This document shows positions 6,996-8,596 of a stretch of 8,596 nucleotides of DNA, in pieces; position 1 is the stretch's first letter, and each line of letters opens with the position of its first letter. Below the pieces are notes generated by a model that was not told the DNA's origin, made no database searches, and saw only the letters and a program-made list of their open reading frames with translations. A program made the position numbers and the translations under genes. The stretch spans positions 1 to 8,596 of the forward strand of contig DFEN01000115.1 of the NCBI GenBank assembly GCA_002368685.1, read 5' to 3'. The stretch is from Lachnospiraceae bacterium UBA3801 (GTDB taxonomy: Bacteria; Bacillota; Clostridia; Lachnospirales; Lachnospiraceae).

Positions 6996-6998
6996 AGT

Positions 6999-7157
6999 TA
7001 ATAGATGCCAGGAGACTGTAGTCACATTTTCGGCCCTAGAGTGACCTCGGTACTTAGCGATTCACGAGCAAAGCGAAGTGAGAGCTTAGTATCCGTTAGG
7101 TCACGGCCGGAGCGGAAGCGCGCCGAGAAATGTGACTACAGCCTCCTGGCATCATTA
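6999..7157. repeat. Long imperfect palindrome with branched inner fold between convergent genes
   Basis: The outer arms 7004-7034 and 7122-7153 are reverse complements with one mismatch (7015/7142) and one bulged base (7127). A further four pairs (6999-7002 with 7154-7157) follow a one-base bulge. The left arm reads GATGCCAGGAG, then CTGTAGTCACATTT. Inside, GTGACCT (7041-7047) pairs with AGGTCAC (7098-7104) and continues as CGGTACT-AGC against GCT-AGTATCCG (7048-7058 / 7084-7095), topped by TTCAC/GTGA(A) around a purine-rich loop. A short GC-rich segment (7105-7121) can form a third arm. The element is visibly richer in GC than its flanks, fills nearly all the space between the queH and hslO stop codons, and has no T-run on either side, so it is not a standard terminator. 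I infer a dispersed intergenic repeat (REP/MITE-like) or structured 3'-end element; copy number is unknown. Confidence 0.85.
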
Positions 7158-7182
7158 GATTTACCTTACGTTATAATAGTAT

Positions 7183-8070
7183 TTAGATATTATCATATAT
7201 AGTCTGCAATTCCGGGATACTAAATTCGTAATCGGAGTTGCAGAAGTCACAGTGAAGATTTACAGGCTCACCATCGTCCAGCATAGACTTCAGCTCCTTG
7301 CGTCCCAGGCTGATAAGTGCTTTAGTAACTCGCTCACGACTGCAGTTACAGTGGTACTGCATAGGACGAGTCTCCTCAATACTTATATCTTGACCGAAGA
7401 TCTCTTCTCCAATGATGCTTCTCATCATATCCTCTACGGTCATTCCCTTTTCAAAATAATTAGTTACTGAGTCAACCTTTGCGAGACTATCTTCGAGAGC
7501 AGAGATGGTTTCCTCTGAAGCAAAAGGAAGTAGCTGAATAATAAAGCCACCTGCGTGTTTGATGCTGAGGTCTCTATCGACAAGAACTCCGAGTCCTACA
7601 GAGGTAGGTATCTGCTCGCTTTCTGCGTAGTAGTAGGTAAGGTCTTCACCAATCTCGCCGCTTACGAGCGCGGTCTGTCCAACATAAGGAGTGCTTATTC
7701 CTTCATCTCTGATAACAGTAAGTGTGCCGCGACCTATAGCACCGCCTACGTCTAAGTGTCCATTTGATTTAAGGGGAAGATCTACAGCATTATTGTAGAT
7801 AAGTCCTTTTACGTTGGAGGCGGCATCGGCAGTAACTGTAACAGACTTGGCTGGACCATCTCCATCTATTTTGAGTGTAAGTACATCGCCTTCGTTCTTG
7901 CACATTGCTCCCATAAGAGCGCCTCCTGTAAGGAGTCGACCAAGGGCTGCACTGCAGACAGGACTTGTGTTATGTATTTCTCTAGCTTTCTGAACAGCTG
8001 ATCTAGAATAAGCTGCTACAAATCGTATTTCATTATTAGCGGCCATTCCTTTGATTATATAATCCTTCAT
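7183..8070 (-). CDS. hslO: Redox-regulated molecular chaperone Hsp33
   Basis: Hsp33 is a cytoplasmic holdase switched on by oxidation: four cysteines bind zinc when reduced and form disulfides under oxidative stress, exposing a client-binding surface. The 295-residue product (ATG at 8070) begins MKDYIIKGMAANNEIR, as is usual for the family. It holds the N-domain motifs SAALGRLLTGGALMGAM (40-56), LKIDGDGP (66-73), GxLTVIRDEG (115-124) and TALVSGEIGEDL (133-144). The C-terminal zinc motif is intact: HCNC (240-243; C241, C243) and HCDFC (273-277; C274, C277). A second ATG at 8085 lies in frame, but its extra five codons contain the ribosome binding site AAGGAG that serves 8070, so 8070 is preferred. 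It converges on queH across the palindromic element and diverges from the RNase H1 gene. Confidence 0.95.
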   Translation of the reverse strand: MKDYIIKGMAANNEIRFVAAYSRSAVQKAREIHNTSPVCSAALGRLLTGGALMGAMCKNEGDVLTLKIDGDGPAKSVTVTADAASNVKGLIYNNAVDLPLKSNGHLDVGGAIGRGTLTVIRDEGISTPYVGQTALVSGEIGEDLTYYYAESEQIPTSVGLGVLVDRDLSIKHAGGFIIQLLPFASEETISALEDSLAKVDSVTNYFEKGMTVEDMMRSIIGEEIFGQDISIEETRPMQYHCNCSRERVTKALISLGRKELKSMLDDGEPVNLHCDFCNSDYEFSIPELQTIYDNI

Positions 8071-8076
8071 GACTAT

Positions 8077-8082
8077 CTCCTT
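8077..8082 (-). promoter_or_regulatory. Ribosome binding site deciding the hslO start
   Basis: AAGGAG on the minus strand lies 6 bases before the ATG at 8070. The ATG at 8085 has no comparable site upstream. Confidence 0.8.
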
Positions 8083-8134
8083 CATGGAATATCTTTTTCA
8101 TTACTTGGGCATCTGCTCAAGATGACCACTAGAT

Positions 8135-8143
8135 AATATAACA
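8135..8143 (-). promoter_or_regulatory. Probable extended -10 promoter of hslO
   Basis: On the minus strand TGT-TATATT matches the extended -10 form TGnTATAAT with one base off. The -35 at 17-base spacing is weak (TGTACT, 8163-8158). The transcript would carry a leader of about 55-60 bases before the hslO ribosome binding site. Confidence 0.5.
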
Positions 8144-8199
8144 GAATATGGTGGTTTAGTACAGATAATAAAATATTGAGTGCTTTTAGTAGATTTAGA

Positions 8200-8208
8200 T
8201 GATATAAT
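8200..8208 (+). promoter_or_regulatory. Extended -10 promoter of the RNase H1 gene
   Basis: TGA-TATAAT is a perfect extended -10 element, 38 bases before the ATG at 8247. A weak -35 candidate is TGCTTT (8181-8186, 16-base spacing); the better-looking TTGAGT at 8176 is 21 bases away, too far. Back to back with the hslO promoter. Confidence 0.65.
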
Positions 8209-8246
8209 TAGTCTGGTTTAGAATGACTAATGAGGTGACTGATTAA

Positions 8247-8596
8247 ATGAGCGGTTCAAAGTTTTACGCAGTCAGAAAAGGACTCGTTTCTGGAATATAT
8301 AATAGTTGGGAAGAATGTAAGAATAACGTTCATGGTTTTCCGGGGGCAGAGTATAAAAGCTTCAAGACTTTAGAGGAGGCTAAAGCTTATATGGGAGACA
8401 TTTCTTCTGATACTGAAAATGTTTCGGTAGAGAAGGTTGATACCACGAAGGCAAAAGCAAAAAAGACGAAGGCTTCTCAGGACCTGGTTGAATACCTCAG
8501 TAGTAAAATGACCTCTGCAGCTATAGCATATGTTGATGGAAGCTATAATGTAGCTACAGGAGAATATGCATATGGCATGCTTATCTTCCATGATGG
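8247..8596 (+). CDS. rnhA: Ribonuclease H1 with N-terminal viroplasmin-like domain (3' partial)
   Basis: The frame is open to the window edge, giving the first 116 residues. RNase HI cuts the RNA strand of RNA-DNA hybrids (R-loops, primers) in the cytoplasm. Residues 5-49 (FYAVRKGLVSGIYNSWEEC, then HGFPGAEYKSFKTLEEAKAY) are the small hybrid-binding domain (caulimovirus viroplasmin-like) found at the N-terminus of eukaryotic-type RNase H1 and many clostridial ones. A charged linker rich in Lys (63-76, KVDTTKAKAKKTKA) follows, then the start of the catalytic domain AIAYVDGSYN (92-101), with D97 as first catalytic aspartate. The remaining acidic residues lie beyond the window. AGGTGA (8233-8238) is the ribosome binding site, 8 bases before the ATG. 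Confidence 0.92.
   Translation, partial: MSGSKFYAVRKGLVSGIYNSWEECKNNVHGFPGAEYKSFKTLEEAKAYMGDISSDTENVSVEKVDTTKAKAKKTKASQDLVEYLSSKMTSAAIAYVDGSYNVATGEYAYGMLIFHD

Noticed and set aside
6999..7157. Palindrome considered as a CRISPR unit, riboswitch or transposon end
   Set aside because: There are no repeated spacers, it lies downstream of genes and not in a leader, and no target-site duplication or transposase is visible.
7005..7202. Plus-strand 65-codon reading frame across the palindromic element
   Set aside because: It has no ribosome binding site, consists mostly of the inverted repeat, and its product looks like random translation of structured DNA.

Overview
The window looks like a chromosomal stretch of a low-to-moderate GC Firmicute, most probably a member of the Lachnospiraceae (Butyrivibrio/Lachnospira type). 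This is inferred from protein character (Hsp33, QueH, RNase H1 with an N-terminal viroplasmin-like domain), frequent ATA and AGA codons, and Gram-positive style AGGAGG ribosome binding sites. No genome comparison could be run. All genes recognised are housekeeping or envelope genes. I see no phage, IS element, CRISPR array, tRNA or rRNA.

Positions 1-5832 form one tightly packed plus-strand gene train, probably an operon whose promoter lies left of the window. Its order is queF (3' end only), folC, a membrane-anchored coiled-coil protein of unknown function, a CDP-glycerol:glycerophosphotransferase-like enzyme, a Cof-type HAD phosphatase, a six-helix DUF308/HdeD-like membrane protein, ispF, and a small two-helix membrane protein. 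Neighbouring genes overlap by 4, 7 or 14 bases or are 0-11 bases apart, so translational coupling is likely. The train mixes tRNA modification, folate, cell-envelope and isoprenoid functions. A loose theme is envelope growth: IspF supplies isoprenoid precursors for the undecaprenyl carrier, and the glycerophosphotransferase may decorate or build a polymer.

Positions 5833-6317 hold a small monocistronic minus-strand gene (77 aa, unrecognised). It has a near-consensus sigma-A promoter, a very strong ribosome binding site and a textbook intrinsic terminator. Divergent from it is queH, an epoxyqueuosine reductase gene. Together with queF at the left edge, two queuosine-pathway genes lie within 7 kb but in different transcription units.

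Positions 6999-7157 lie between the convergent genes queH (plus) and hslO (minus). They hold a long, almost perfect inverted repeat with about 30-base arms and an inner branched fold, richer in GC than the flanks. No gene explains it, and it is the most unusual structure in the window. I read it as a structured intergenic repeat or RNA 3'-end element, possibly present in many copies in the genome.

hslO (Hsp33) on the minus strand and the 5' part of an RNase H1 gene on the plus strand diverge from an intergenic region of about 180 bases with recognisable extended -10 promoters. There is no gene-free stretch longer than 300 bases.
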